A stretch of DNA of 64,000 bases from Actinobacillus arthritidis (GTDB lineage: Bacteria; Pseudomonadota; Gammaproteobacteria; Enterobacterales; Pasteurellaceae). The stretch lies in the NCBI RefSeq assembly GCF_029774155.1, contig NZ_CP103833.1:124001-188000 (forward strand), written 5' to 3'. Position 1 is the first letter of the stretch, and each line of letters begins with the position of its first letter. Below the pieces are notes generated by a model that saw only the letters and a list, made by a program, of their open reading frames with translations, made no database searches and was not told the origin of the DNA. The position numbers and the translations under genes were made by a program. Of the stretch, positions 9,465 through 19,736 are shown one piece after another.

Positions 9465-10409
9465 ATGAAATGTGCATCTTTTTTCGCAGGTGTTGGCGGA
9501 ATTGATTTAGGTTTTCAACAAGCAGGCTTTGAAATTATTTATGCAAATGAAATTGATAAATTTGCAGTAGAAACTTTTAGGGCTAATCATAATATTTTTA
9601 TGGATCATCGTAGCATCTTAGATGTACCTGCAAATGAGATCCCTGATTTTGATGTAATGTTAGCGGGTTTTCCCTGCCAAGCATTTTCTATTGCTGGATA
9701 TAGAAAAGGATTTGAGGATAAAGGGCGAGGCGATTTATTTTTTGAATTAGAAAGAATTTTTATCGAAAAACAGCCATCTATTATTTTTTTAGAAAATGTG
9801 AAGAATTTAGTAAGCCACGATAATGGTAGAACATTCGCAATTATTAAAGATTCATTGATAAAAAATGGTTATCATATTAAATATCAGGTAATGAATGCGG
9901 CTGAATATGGAAATATTCCTCAAAATAGAGAGCGTATTTATATTGTTTGTTTTAAAGATAAAGCTTTATCGGATAAATTTGATTTTCCTGAAAAGATAAA
10001 ATTAACGAAAACAATTGAAGATATGCTAGAAAATGAAGAAAATATTGAGCCTAAATATTTCTATACTAACAAAACACCATTTTTTAATTCTTTAGTCGAA
10101 AGCATTAAAGATGCTAAAACGCTATATCAGTGGAGAAGACAGTATGTTCGAGAGAATAAGAATAACCTCTGTCCAACTCTAACTGCTAATATGGGAACAG
10201 GTGGGCATAATGTACCGTTACTAAATGTACAAGGATTACCATCAACAATTCGAAAATTAACACCTAGAGAATGTTTTAATTTTCAAGGTTATCCAAAAGA
10301 TTTTGTTTTACCTAAAATTAGTAATGCTAATTTATATAAACAGGCTGGTAATAGTGTTGTTGTTCCTGTAATCAGACGTATTGCTGAAAGTATTAAATCT
10401 ATACTATAG
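9465..10409 (+). CDS. DNA (cytosine-5-)-methyltransferase
   Basis: A 314-residue C5-cytosine methyltransferase with all core motifs in order: I FAGVGGIDLGF (residues 7-17), IV AGFPCQAFS with catalytic Cys71, VI ENV (110-112), VIII QNRER (153-157), IX LTPRECFNFQGYP (265-277) and X YKQAGNSVVVPV (291-302). The variable target-recognition region between VIII and IX contains YQWRRQYVREN and CPTLTANMGTGGHNVP, which resembles my memory of GCNGC-type enzymes; no search was possible. It protects the host against the upstream endonuclease. It is AT-rich like its partner and is bounded downstream by a bidirectional terminator. The family call is certain; the specificity is inference. Confidence 0.95.
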   Translation: MKCASFFAGVGGIDLGFQQAGFEIIYANEIDKFAVETFRANHNIFMDHRSILDVPANEIPDFDVMLAGFPCQAFSIAGYRKGFEDKGRGDLFFELERIFIEKQPSIIFLENVKNLVSHDNGRTFAIIKDSLIKNGYHIKYQVMNAAEYGNIPQNRERIYIVCFKDKALSDKFDFPEKIKLTKTIEDMLENEENIEPKYFYTNKTPFFNSLVESIKDAKTLYQWRRQYVRENKNNLCPTLTANMGTGGHNVPLLNVQGLPSTIRKLTPRECFNFQGYPKDFVLPKISNANLYKQAGNSVVVPVIRRIAESIKSIL

Positions 10410-10451
10410 AAGAAGCGGTCAAATTTTTAATAAAATTTGACCGCTTCTTCT
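10408..10451. terminator. Bidirectional terminator, uptake-signal hairpin
   Basis: AGAAGAAGCGGTCAAATTTT and AAAATTTGACCGCTTCTTCT form a near-perfect hairpin between the convergent methyltransferase and nrdD genes. Confidence 0.8.
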
Positions 10452-10456
10452 ATGAA

Positions 10457-12237
10457 TTAAGCCGCTTCTCTATGATAAAAACGCAAGCTGTGTTCTTTTT
10501 GGCGGGCAGAGCTGAAGGCGGATACGCGTTTTAAGTAGCCGATCACTCGTGTGCCATAGTCGATATTTTGCGAACCGCATTTTGAACAACTGCATAAGGT
10601 GCGTTTATCAATGTGTGCACATTCGTTACAAATGGTGATTTTCACGTTAATACAGAAATAGTTGCGACCGGTTTTTTGCCGCAATATCAAGCAATGAGCG
10701 ATAGCCCGTTTGAGTTAATGCTTCGTCTAGGTTGAGGTGTAACGCAGAACCGCCATCTAACCACTCAATTAGCTTTTTTCCGTGGAGCAAGAATTTATCC
10801 AAAGCATTAGTATTTTCGTCTTCAACCACATAGAAATAGGAATTGTAGCAATCACGAGGCACAAAATAGCCATCTTGTTTATCCCATTTCGCATTTTTCA
10901 CGCCAAGATTTTCTGCCGGTACAAATTCGGTATTGAATTTCACACCATATTTTTTGGAAGCGGTCTGATTTGCATCAAAAATGACTTTTAAACGGCTTTG
11001 TACAAACTGCATATAATCCGGGTTATAACCGACTGTTAGCCCTTGTGATTCGGCGACCTCCGCCATTCCATTAATACCAATCGTGAGGAATTGCTTATCC
11101 AAAGAAATAAATCCAGCGTCATAAACCGGTAGCATTCCGGCGGCTAAATATTCTTCCATTAATTTACGATAAGCGTATTGATATTTATGAATTTTGCCAA
11201 CTTCTTCTTCTAAATTGCGTCCATCTTGCACTAAACGGTTCATATTGATGGTAATGACGTTAATCGAACCGGTCGCCACGCCGCCGGCACCTAATGAATA
11301 AGAGAAGGTGTGATCCGAGATTTCATTACGTAAACGGCAACAAGAAGCGAGTGAATCAGGATTATCGGATTGATAGATAAAAAATGAGTTACCTTGCGAA
11401 AGCTCTTCTGCCATTTGATCGGCAAATTCGTTGTCTTTGCATTTACCATTTTCGGTTAGCATTGCGCCGTTACTACTGGGAAAGTTAAAATCGCTTTAGT
11501 ACGTTCTTGGTTAAACCATTTCATAAAGAAAATTTGCAATGCGGCAGTCGTTTCCCAATTCGGGCGTTCAAAATCAGGGAACACAAAATTACCGAACATC
11601 GCATCAAAATAGTGTTTATCATAAAGTGAAATATTCCAGAACACGCTTTGGTAACCACGAGCGTGACCGGTTGATTAATACTATAAACCACTTGTTGTAG
11701 ATGATTTTCGATTTCACTGCGGTGGGTTTCGAGATAGTTATCACCAAAATCTTTACGGGCGAAATAGTCAAAATAGGTTAAAAATTCAACGGTTGCCACA
11801 GCACCGGCAAATTGTGAGCTAACTGCAAACACGAAATTCACAAACGAACCACAAAACGAAGCGAGGTGTTTTGGTGCTTTAGATTCGCCACCTAATTTAG
11901 TTAAGCCATCACGTAAGAAAGGGTACATTGTTACTGAAACACAATATGGTTTGAGGCTAGTTTCATCGTGTACATAGATTTCGTGTGATTCAATTTGACG
12001 TAAGTATTCGCCAGCAAGCTCTTCATCAAATAATTCTGCAATTTTGTTACTCACTTTGGCACGGTTAATTTGCACAAAGAAGTCTTTCATCATTTCATTT
12101 TCCATGGTCGCAATATTTTTTTGCGTAACATTGGCATTTGCGTCCATTTTTGAGCCGTCAGTCGCATTTTTGGCGTGTAAATAATGATGAATAAAGTCTA
12201 ATTTTCCTGTTACTTGATTCGGCGTTAAGCGGATCAT
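10457..12237 (-). pseudogene. nrdD: Anaerobic ribonucleoside-triphosphate reductase, frame broken
   Basis: Class III glycyl-radical ribonucleotide reductase. Conserved stretches are SCCRLRNEI (active-site cysteine region), GAGGVATGSINVITINMNRL, a C-terminal zinc site CNEC..CSKCG and the radical-glycine segment RVIGYLKR. As read, the total is about 594 residues and begins RLTPNQVTGKL, so the N-terminal ATP-cone of the E. coli-type enzyme is absent; this is a different subtype. Frames break near 11662-11672 (INQP..RGYQS), at 11461-11468 (expected V-T-A-A-M, GCGC for GCNGC) and near 10680-10686 (a six-A run where five are expected). AAGGAG inside the end of nrdG supplies the ribosome-binding site. 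Co-transcribed with nrdG. Confidence 0.88.
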
Positions 12238-12242
12238 AATGA

Positions 12243-12710
12243 TTAAACTCCTTTGAGAAATAAGTGATTAAGATTTTCGCCAGTGCGTAAATCGATAAAA
12301 CGTTGATTGGTGGTAAGACGGTTTAAACCGCCTCTTTCTGCAACCCATCGACCTGTCTTGAGGTAGGTTAATTGCGAAAGTAGCTCTGCAGAAAGCTCAT
12401 GTTGCTCCAGTCCAGTATAAAGACAGGTTTTTAAACCTTTCTGTTTACAGTAGCTGAGTAACGGAATAAGTTGTTCGGGTAGCCATTCGCCGCCCATAAA
12501 AAGTACGCGACTGATTAAGCTTTGGTATTTATTTAATTGATCGGCGAGGTAATTTTTCGTCAAAATTTGACCGCTTCCGACTTTCCAGCTCTCGGTGCTA
12601 TGACAGCCTTTACAGCCTAATGGGCAACCGGTAATTAAGAAGGCGAGAGAGGTTTCATTCGGTACTTCTTGCCAAACAATCTGTTCGGAACAGAATCTAA
12701 GTTTTTCCAT
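12243..12710 (-). CDS. nrdG: Anaerobic ribonucleotide reductase activating protein
   Basis: A 155-residue radical-SAM enzyme that installs the glycyl radical on NrdD. The 4Fe-4S motif is C-x3-C-x2-C at Cys29, Cys33 and Cys36 (CPLGCKGC), followed by FMGGEWL, the SAM-binding glycine segment. It is the first gene of the operon, 5 bases upstream of nrdD; the E. coli order is nrdD-nrdG. Two NrdR boxes lie immediately upstream. The ribosome-binding site is weak (ATAACAA before the ATG). Confidence 0.92.
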   Translation of the reverse strand: MEKLRFCSEQIVWQEVPNETSLAFLITGCPLGCKGCHSTESWKVGSGQILTKNYLADQLNKYQSLISRVLFMGGEWLPEQLIPLLSYCKQKGLKTCLYTGLEQHELSAELLSQLTYLKTGRWVAERGGLNRLTTNQRFIDLRTGENLNHLFLKGV

Positions 12711-12724
12711 TTGTTATAAAATTG

Positions 12725-12771
12725 TTACTATATGTTGTGTTTGTTTTGTTATTAAGCACAAGATATTGTGT
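12725..12771 (-). promoter_or_regulatory. Tandem NrdR boxes upstream of nrdGD
   Basis: Two 16-base sites at 12725-12740 and 12756-12771 read, on the minus strand, ACACAACATATAGTAA and ACACAATATCTTGTGC. They match the NrdR consensus ACACWATATATWGTGT at 13 and 14 of 16 positions. Their starts are 31 bases apart, the three-helical-turn spacing typical of NrdR sites. They lie 15-61 bases before the nrdG start, over the expected promoter. Confidence 0.75.
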
Positions 12772-13094
12772 ATTCTAATTGTTGTTTTTGGAAAATAAAA
12801 TCAAAAAATTTTTAGATGAAGACTTGCAATTTTCTAACTAATGGAAAAATAAAGCAGATAACGGATTGTAAATTTTTCTGACATTCTATTTTGTAAGATT
12901 CGTCATAATGAGTGGTAAGGAAGACAATATATACCTAATCTTTTTTATTGTGAGAAAGGCTAAAAAACAGGATAATAGACACCATTTTTATAAATGATTT
13001 CTAAAGAATAAGCGGTGGGATTGAGTAAAATTTTTGCAAAATCTTAAATAAAAACAACCGCTTATTTTTATTTTGTCTTTTTATTGTGGATACT
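12772..13094. other. Intergenic region between nrdG and rnfA
   Basis: About 320 AT-rich bases between divergent operons. It contains an imperfect facing uptake-signal pair at 13007-13066 (AATAAGCGGTGG and CAACCGCTTATT) just before rnfA. I see no ORF or RNA gene. Promoters for rnf presumably lie here, but no convincing -35/-10 pair stands out. Confidence 0.5.
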
Positions 13095-13673
13095 ATGGTC
13101 GATTATATTCTGTTAATTATTAGTACCGCACTTATAAATAACTTTGTGCTTGTGAAGTTTTTAGGGCTTTGTCCGTTTATGGGTGTGTCGAAAAAAGTAG
13201 AAACCGCAATCGGTATGGGAATGGCGACAACCTTCGTTCTTACGGTCGCTTCGTTATCGGCATATTTGGTTGAAACTTATGTGCTGATCCCTTTAGAAGC
13301 ACAATTTTTACGCACTCTCGTATTTATTTTAGTGATTGCAGTCATTGTGCAATTAACAGAAATGATTGTGCATAAAACCAGTCCGACTTTATATCGCTTA
13401 TTGGGGATTTATTTGCCGTTAATCACGACTAACTGTGCGGTTTTGGGTGTGGCGTTATTAAATGTGAATTTAGCGAATAATCTCGTTGAATCGGTACTTT
13501 ATGGGTTTGGTGCGGCACTAGGTTTTTCTCTTGTACTTGTCTTATTTGCGGCATTACGTGAGCGTTTAGCGGCGGATGTGCCACGTCCGTTTCAAGGGGC
13601 TTCAATCGCTTTAATTACGGCGGGATTAATGTCGCTTGCCTTTATGGGCTTCACCGGTTTGGTAAAAATCTAA
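13095..13673 (+). CDS. rnfA: Electron transport complex subunit RnfA
   Basis: A 192-residue integral membrane protein of the Rnf complex, which couples electron flow between NADH and ferredoxin to ion movement. It has six hydrophobic helices and the conserved [14 protein letters not shown] and [13 protein letters not shown] segments, each with the cysteine that holds the membrane 2Fe-2S cluster shared with RnfE. The start is placed at ATG 13095 (MVDYILL) instead of GTG 13086, by homology and length. Its last base overlaps the rnfB start (TAATG). Confidence 0.95.
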   Translation: MVDYILLIISTALINNFVLVKFLGLCPFMGVSKKVETAIGMGMATTFVLTVASLSAYLVETYVLIPLEAQFLRTLVFILVIAVIVQLTEMIVHKTSPTLYRLLGIYLPLITTNCAVLGVALLNVNLANNLVESVLYGFGAALGFSLVLVLFAALRERLAADVPRPFQGASIALITAGLMSLAFMGFTGLVKI

Positions 13674-14284
13674 TGTTAGCATTTCCTATTATTGTTTATA
13701 TCATTATCGCTATTGCTGTGATCGCCCTCATTTTTGGTGCGATTTTAGGCTATTCGTCAATTAAATTAAAAGTTGAAGCCGATCCTATCGTTGAACGAAT
13801 TGATTCATTGTTACCGCAAAGCCAGTGTGGCCAATGTGGCTATCCCGGTTGCAAGCCGTATGCAGAAGCGATAGCTAACGGCGATCAAATTACGAAATGT
13901 GTGCCGGGCGGTCAACCTTTGGTGGTAAAAATTGCGGATCTGCTCGGTGTAGAAGTACCGGCAATGGACGGTGTCGCAGAACCAGAAGTGAAGGTGGCAT
14001 TAATCCACGAAGATATGTGTATTGGCTGTACTAAATGTATTCAAGCCTGTCCGGTCGATGCGATTATCGGTACAAATAAAGCGATGCATACGGTTATTCC
14101 AGATTTATGTACAGGTTGTGAATTATGTGTTGCACCTTGCCCGACCAATTGTATTGAAATGGTTAAACAGCAGACGACTACGAGAACATGGAATTGGCAA
14201 TTTGATGAGAATTTAGTGATTCCGGTAGTGAATACAACGGATTTACAGAAAAAACTGGTAATTGGCGGAGGTAAATATGAGTAA
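13673..14284 (+). CDS. rnfB: Electron transport complex subunit RnfB
   Basis: A 203-residue membrane-anchored ferredoxin subunit. There is an N-terminal helix (residues 5-27), then the 4Fe-4S motif [10 protein letters not shown] near residue 50, and two C-terminal 4Fe-4S motifs [12 protein letters not shown] and [12 protein letters not shown]. It overlaps rnfA by one base and its last 8 bases overlap rnfC, the compact arrangement of a translationally coupled operon. Confidence 0.96.
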   Translation: MLAFPIIVYIIIAIAVIALIFGAILGYSSIKLKVEADPIVERIDSLLPQSQCGQCGYPGCKPYAEAIANGDQITKCVPGGQPLVVKIADLLGVEVPAMDGVAEPEVKVALIHEDMCIGCTKCIQACPVDAIIGTNKAMHTVIPDLCTGCELCVAPCPTNCIEMVKQQTTTRTWNWQFDENLVIPVVNTTDLQKKLVIGGGKYE

Positions 14285-16684
14285 TGCGATAGACGTATTG
14301 GATCGTATTCGCCAAGGAAACCAATCCGGTAAGCTATGGCACTTTCCGGGCGGTATTCACCCGATGCAGAATAAAAAACAATCGAATCAAAAGCCAATTC
14401 GCAGTTTGCATTTACCCAAATTTTTCTATGTGCCGGTAGTACAACATTCAGGTTGGGCAGGCGAGCTGTTGGTTAAGGTTGGCGATCATGTATTAAAAGG
14501 ACAGCCACTCACTAAAGGCGATAATTATCGCCAGTTACCAGTGCATGCACCGACATCAGGAACGGTTATCGGTATTGAGCCTTATGTATCCGCACATCCG
14601 TCCGGCTTACCTGAAATTACCGTGATTATTGAAACAGACGGTAAAGATGAATGGATAGAGCGTCAGCCGATTGAAGATTTCTTAACGCTGACAAGCGGTC
14701 AAATTATCGAAAAAGTTTACCAATACGGTATCGCAGGTTTAGGCGGTGCGGTGTTCCCAACCGCTTCAAAACTCAGTTTGGCGGATAAGCGTTGCAAAGT
14801 ATTGATTATCAATGGGGCGGAGTGTGAGCCTTATATTACTTGTGATGATCGTCTAATGCAGGATTATACCCACGAATTTCTCGAAGGGATTCGCATTTTG
14901 CGTTATGTGCTACGTCCGGAAGAAGTGGTATTAGCGATTGAGGATAATAAACCGCAAGCGATTAAAGCGATAGAAAAAGCGTTAAAGGGTTCGAACGATA
15001 TTACACTACGAGTAATTCCGACCATTTATCCCTCCGGTGCAAGTGATCAACTGGTACAAGTCTTAACCGGTTTAGAGATCCCTCAAGGCAAACGTACCAT
15101 TGAAATGGGTATAGTAATGCACAATGTCGGTACGGCATTTGCGGTTAAACGTGCGGTGATGGATGATGAACCATTAATTGAACGCGTGGTAACATTAACC
15201 GGCGATAAAATTCGCAATAAAGGTAACGTGTGGGCAAGACTAGGTACGCCGATTCAACATTTATTGGAGCAGGTAGATTATCAGGCGGATAGCCGTTTTC
15301 CAGTCTTTTTAGGCGGACCAATGACCGGTTTTATTTTACCGTCATTGCAAGCGCCGATTACGAAAACCGCAAACTGTATTATTGCCCCGGATCATTTTGA
15401 ATATGCACCGCCGGAGCCGGAACGTAGCTGTATTCGCTGTTCAAGTTGCTCAGATGCTTGTCCTGTCAGCCTATTGCCGCGAAGCAACTTTATTGGTTTG
15501 CTCGTTCGGATGATCATGATAAATCGAAGGAATATCATTTAGATGCTTGTATCGAATGTGGTGTTTGTGCGTATGTTTGCCCGAGTTACATTCCGTTGAT
15601 TCAATATTTCCGTCAAGAAAAAGCCAAAATAGCGGAAATTGAGGAAAAAGCGAAAAAAGCGGAAGAAGCGAAAATTCGTTTTGAAGCGAGAGAAGCGCGT
15701 TTACAAAAAGAAAAAGAGGCTCGGACTGCACGTATTGCACAAGCGGCGGATAAACGCCGAGAAGAAATCGCAAATTCTGCCGGAGAAGATCCGGTGGCGT
15801 ACGACTCGCTCGTATCAAAGCGAAAAAAGCAGAAACCGAAACACAGGTGGAAGCAGTCCACGCAAAAGCTAATGGTGAGCCGGATAATAGCGAATTAATG
15901 GCACAACGTAGAGCAAGACGTTTGGCAAAACAAGCTGAGGCTGTAACTGATGCAGGTGACGAAAATTTATCAATCAATACCGTACAACAGGATAAGCAAA
16001 CCAATCCTAAGAAAGCGGCAGTTGCGGCGGCGTTAGCTCGTGCAAAAGCGAAAAAAGTGGCACAGCAAGCACCAGCGCAAGCGGTTGAAAATACTGAAGA
16101 AGTTGCAACGGCAACAGAAGCGGAAGACCCACGCAAAGCGGCGGTTGCGGCGGCGTTAGCTCGTGCAAGAGCAAAAAAGCGACTCAGCAATCACCAGCGC
16201 AAGCGGTCGAAAATACCGAAAAAGTTGCAACCGCAACAGAAGCGGAAGACCCACGTAAAGCGGCGGTTGCGGCGGCGTTAGCTCGTGCAAAAGCGAAAAA
16301 AGCGGCACAGCAAGCGGCGAGACAAGCGGTTGAAAATACCGAAAAAGTTGCAACGGCAACAGAAGCGGAAGACCCACGTAAAGCGGCGGTTGCGGCGGCG
16401 TTAGCTCGTGCGAAAGCGAAAAAAGCGGCACAGCAAGCACCAGCGCAAGCGGTTGAAAATACTGAAAAAGTTGCAACCGCAACAGAAGCGGAAGACCTAC
16501 GTAAAGCGACAGTTGAGGCGGCGTTAGCCAGAGCGAAAGCGAAAAAAGCGTACGACGAATCACCAGCGCAAGCGGTTGAAAATACTGAAGAAGTTGCAAC
16601 GGCAACAGAAGCGGAAGACCCACGCAAAGCGGCGGTTGCGCGGCAATTGCTAGGGCTAAAGCGAAGAAAATGGGATTAGAGTGA
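14277..16684 (+). pseudogene. rnfC: Electron transport complex subunit RnfC, several frame breaks
   Basis: NADH-dehydrogenase-like subunit of Rnf carrying FMN and two 4Fe-4S clusters. The first frame holds a glycine-rich FMN/NADH region ([25 protein letters not shown]) and [12 protein letters not shown]; the second cluster [12 protein letters not shown] follows a frame change. The C-terminal tail is a lysine/alanine-rich repeat region. Breaks are at 15476-15485 (expected L-L-P-Q-Q-L-Y-W, GCGAAGC for GCAGC), 15791-15802 (expected V-A-A-A-L-A), near 16180 (short A-run) and 16637-16644 (expected A-A-A-I-A, GCGC for GCNGC). The true stop is TGA at 16682-16684. Three of the four breaks fall on predicted GCNGC motifs. 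Confidence 0.93.
16015..16681 (+). repeat. Six copies of a 123-base coding repeat in rnfC
   Basis: Units start at 16015, 16138, 16260, 16383, 16506 and 16629, spaced 123, 122, 123, 123 and 123 bases; the 122 reflects the missing A near 16180. Each 41-codon unit encodes the theme [18 protein letters not shown], then [20 protein letters not shown] and PRK. The last copy is cut short by the stop codon. This is the hydrophilic RnfC tail, a region of variable length between strains of related species. Confidence 0.92.
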
Positions 16685-16688
16685 CCAA

Positions 16689-17333
16689 ATGACGAATTTA
16701 TTTGACAGTCTATTACCATCGTTGCCTTGGTCATTCTTATTTATTCAAGATTTGATCGGTACTATCGTGTTTGCTGTTTCGGGGGCAATGGCGACTCGTC
16801 AGCATAAAATGGATATATTCGGTATGTTCATTTTGGCATTTGTGACTGGCGTTGGTGGCGGTACGTTGCGTGATGTGATGATCGGTAGCACACCTGTATT
16901 TTGGATGAAACAACCGATTTATGTACTGATGATTGCTCTGGCAGTTATTCTTACGGCTGTTTTTAAGAATAATATCAGCAAAAAAGAATGGCAAACAGGG
17001 TCGCTGATTTTTGATGCGATTGGTTTAGGTGTATTTACCGTAATTGGCGTACAGAAAGGTTTAGATTTCGGTTTGCACCCATTGATAGCTATTGCATTAG
17101 GTGGAATGACCGGCTGTTTTGGTGGAGTTATTCGGGATATTTTACGCAATGAAGTCCCCATCGTATTGCAAAAAGAAATTTATGTTACGGCAAGCCTTAT
17201 TGGCGGTGTGATTTTTGTCTTGTTCTATGCCTCCGGTGTGGAAAGTCGTTGGGTCGATATTGCTACGGTTGGTACGGTGATTGTCATACGCTTATTAGCG
17301 ATTCGATTTAATTTAAATTTACCGAGAATTTAA
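16689..17333 (+). CDS. TRIC-family / UPF0126 membrane protein (YadS-like)
   Basis: A 214-residue membrane protein with about seven hydrophobic segments and two similar halves containing GTIVFAVSGAMAT..GGGTLRD and DAIGLGVFTVIG..GGVIRD, the UPF0126 pattern now linked to prokaryotic TRIC potassium channels. It sits between rnfC (4 bases) and rnfD (18 bases), so it is part of the rnf transcript although it is not a known Rnf subunit. A role in charge balance for Rnf is a guess from position. Confidence 0.85.
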   Translation: MTNLFDSLLPSLPWSFLFIQDLIGTIVFAVSGAMATRQHKMDIFGMFILAFVTGVGGGTLRDVMIGSTPVFWMKQPIYVLMIALAVILTAVFKNNISKKEWQTGSLIFDAIGLGVFTVIGVQKGLDFGLHPLIAIALGGMTGCFGGVIRDILRNEVPIVLQKEIYVTASLIGGVIFVLFYASGVESRWVDIATVGTVIVIRLLAIRFNLNLPRI

Positions 17334-17351
17334 ACGGAAAGGAATAATTTA

Positions 17352-18398
17352 ATGTTTAAAATGGTCAGTTCTCCCCATACTCATTCGTCCAATTTAACGG
17401 CGAAATTTATGCTGTGGGTAATGGTAGCTATGTTACCGGCACTGGGCGTGCAGTGGTATTTCTTCGGTTACGGTGTGTTTATTCAAGTGGTTATTGCAAT
17501 ATCACTGGCGGTGGTGATTGAAATCGCACTTGCAAAATTGCGCCGAAAACCGACCGCTTTTTATGTTTCGGATTTAAGCGGTTTGTTGACTTCGTTGATT
17601 TTAGCGATGTCGATTCCGCCTTACGCACCTTATTGGGTTGTTGTGATTGGTGTGATTGTTGCCCTATTACTGGCAAAGCATGTATATGGCGGTTTAGGGC
17701 AGAATTTATTTAATCCGGCAATGGTCGCTTATGCGTTATTATTGGTTTCTTTTCCGGTGCAAATGACCGGCTGGCTTGTGCCGATTGATTTATTAAATGA
17801 ACCGCCGACATTCGGTGACGCAATGTCATTAGTGTTTTCCGGCGTAACCAGTGACGGCTTTAGCGTACATCAATTACTGGGCAGTGTGGATGGTATTGCA
17901 CAAGCAACGCCGCTCGACAGTGCTAAAACCAGTATGCAGAAATTAGGTGTAGAAGGTGTATTACAATCCCCGATTTTTAGCGGTATGTTCGCAAATGGTT
18001 GGTGGCAAATTAATTTAGCCTTTCTTGCCGGCGGTTTATTGCTAATTTATAAACGCATTATTCACTGGCAAATTCCGGTGGCAATGTTGGCGATATTTGC
18101 TTTATTAAGTGGACTAACCGATTTATTGTTACCGCATACTCACTTAAATGTTGTTAGTCAACTTGTTAGCGGTGCAATGATGTTTGGGGCTTTCTTTATT
18201 GCAACCGATCCGGTTACTGCTTCGATTACACCTCGTGGTAAATTGATTTTTGGCGGCTTAATCGGTTTATTTGTGTATTTAATTCGTTATTACGGCAATT
18301 ATCCGGATGCAGTAGCATTTTCGGTGTTATTAGCAAATATTTGCGTACCGTTAATCGATCATTACACTCAACCAAGATTATATGGAACCGGAAGATAA
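17352..18398 (+). CDS. rnfD: Electron transport complex subunit RnfD
   Basis: A 348-residue integral membrane subunit related to NqrB. The covalent FMN site is the threonine near residue 186 in QATPLDS, equivalent to Thr187 in E. coli. About nine helices are visible, and [11 protein letters not shown] near the C-terminus is conserved. ApbE, encoded earlier in the window, is the expected flavin transferase. The stop shares one base with the rnfG start (TAATG). Confidence 0.95.
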   Translation: MFKMVSSPHTHSSNLTAKFMLWVMVAMLPALGVQWYFFGYGVFIQVVIAISLAVVIEIALAKLRRKPTAFYVSDLSGLLTSLILAMSIPPYAPYWVVVIGVIVALLLAKHVYGGLGQNLFNPAMVAYALLLVSFPVQMTGWLVPIDLLNEPPTFGDAMSLVFSGVTSDGFSVHQLLGSVDGIAQATPLDSAKTSMQKLGVEGVLQSPIFSGMFANGWWQINLAFLAGGLLLIYKRIIHWQIPVAMLAIFALLSGLTDLLLPHTHLNVVSQLVSGAMMFGAFFIATDPVTASITPRGKLIFGGLIGLFVYLIRYYGNYPDAVAFSVLLANICVPLIDHYTQPRLYGTGR

Positions 18399-19030
18399 TG
18401 AATACCTCAAAAATTACCGTTAAGTATGCGTTATTATTAGGCGCAATTGCGCTTATTTGCACTGCCGTTTCGACCGGTGTTTATTTACTTACCAAAGGGC
18501 GGATTGATGAAGTCACGGCGGCTCAACAACGTCAATTTTTACAAGAGGTTGTGCCAACTCATTATTTTGATAATGATTTACTTGCTACTTGTAAAATAGC
18601 GAGGTTAGCTAATGCACCTTATTTAAACCGTATTTATATGGCTAAAAAAGCAGAAAATTTGACCGCTTATGCCATTCAAGCGACAGCTCCAGACGGCTAT
18701 TCGGGCAATATCGTATTATTAATCGGGATTCAGCCGGATGGTAAGGTACTTGGTGTAAGAACACTAGAACATAAAGAAACACCGGGATTAGGCGATAAAA
18801 TTGAAACACGTATTTCGGATTGGATTTTGTCCTTTAGTGGCAAGTTATTTAGCCTAGAAAATGAATCGTTATGGGCAGTCAAAAAAGACGGTGGTCAGTT
18901 TGATCAATTTACCGGTGCGACCATTACGCCTCGTGCAGTAGTGAATAATGTACGTCAAAGTGCAAAATGGGTGGTGACGGAGCTAGTAAAATCTCCTGAA
19001 CAATTAGAAACGTTTGCGAGCTGTAAATAA
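18398..19030 (+). CDS. rnfG: Electron transport complex subunit RnfG
   Basis: A 210-residue subunit with one N-terminal membrane helix and a periplasmic FMN-binding domain. The flavin attachment motif is [12 protein letters not shown], with the second Thr as the FMN-bearing residue in the S/TGAT pattern used by Apb[19 protein letters not shown] is the conserved upstream block. The start is at 18398, overlapping the rnfD stop. Confidence 0.95.
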   Translation: MNTSKITVKYALLLGAIALICTAVSTGVYLLTKGRIDEVTAAQQRQFLQEVVPTHYFDNDLLATCKIARLANAPYLNRIYMAKKAENLTAYAIQATAPDGYSGNIVLLIGIQPDGKVLGVRTLEHKETPGLGDKIETRISDWILSFSGKLFSLENESLWAVKKDGGQFDQFTGATITPRAVVNNVRQSAKWVVTELVKSPEQLETFASCK

Positions 19031-19041
19031 GAAAGAATCGT

Positions 19042-19728
19042 ATGAATACTGAGAATCAAATTCCGGTGACGGAAATCGATACGACAAAACAGGTAGAATC
19101 GTCAATTTGGCGTAACTTACTGACTGAAGGCGTATGGAAAAATAACGGTGCTTTAGTGCAGTTATTAGGGCTTTGCCCGTTATTGGCGGTGTCAAGTAAT
19201 GTGACTAACGCCCTTGGTTTAGGATTAGCGACCTTATTAGTATTGGTTTGTACTAACACAATGGTATCGTTATTTCGTAAATTTACCCCAAATGATATTC
19301 GTATCCCGATTTATGTGATGGTTATTGCGACTGTTGTGACGGCAGTACAGCTGTTAATGAATGCTTTTGCTTATCCAGTTTATCAATCGCTTGGGATTTT
19401 TATTCCGTTGATTGTGACTAACTGTATCGTCATCGGTCGAGCAGAAGCCTTTGCGTCTAAAAACTCGGTAGCACATTCCGCCTTTGACGGTTTTGCAATG
19501 GGACTTGGTATGACGTTCAGTCTGGTCGTATTAGGTGCAATTCGTGAACTGATTGGCAACGGCACCTTATTTGACGGTTTGGATTTATTGCTGGGCGATT
19601 GGGCAAAATCTTTACGTATTGATGTGTTACACTTAGATTCCGGTTTATTGTTGGCAATTTTACCTCCCGGTGCTTTTATAGGGCTTGGGGTAATTTTGGC
19701 GGTAAAGAATGTGATTGATAAGAAATAG
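19042..19728 (+). CDS. rnfE: Electron transport complex subunit RnfE
   Basis: A 228-residue membrane subunit homologous to RnfA and NqrD, with six helices and the paired cysteine segments [12 protein letters not shown] and [11 protein letters not shown]. It follows rnfG by 11 bases. No nth (endonuclease III) gene follows, unlike the E. coli rsx operon; an lpxM-like gene follows instead. Confidence 0.95.
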   Translation: MNTENQIPVTEIDTTKQVESSIWRNLLTEGVWKNNGALVQLLGLCPLLAVSSNVTNALGLGLATLLVLVCTNTMVSLFRKFTPNDIRIPIYVMVIATVVTAVQLLMNAFAYPVYQSLGIFIPLIVTNCIVIGRAEAFASKNSVAHSAFDGFAMGLGMTFSLVVLGAIRELIGNGTLFDGLDLLLGDWAKSLRIDVLHLDSGLLLAILPPGAFIGLGVILAVKNVIDKK

Positions 19729-19736
19729 AGAACCGA

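Noticed and set aside
12772..12960. An FNR box before the nrd operon
   Set aside because: TTGGAAAATAAAATCAA was considered, but it does not fit TTGAT-N4-ATCAA in either half spacing.
15471..16281. Long open frames antisense to and out of phase with the rnfC tail (up to 239 codons)
   Set aside because: They result from the GC-rich alanine/lysine codon repeats and the frame breaks in rnfC; they show no family resemblance and no ribosome-binding sites.
16015..16681. Tandem repeats as a CRISPR array
   Set aside because: The units are contiguous coding repeats of 123 bases without alternating unique spacers, and no cas genes are present.
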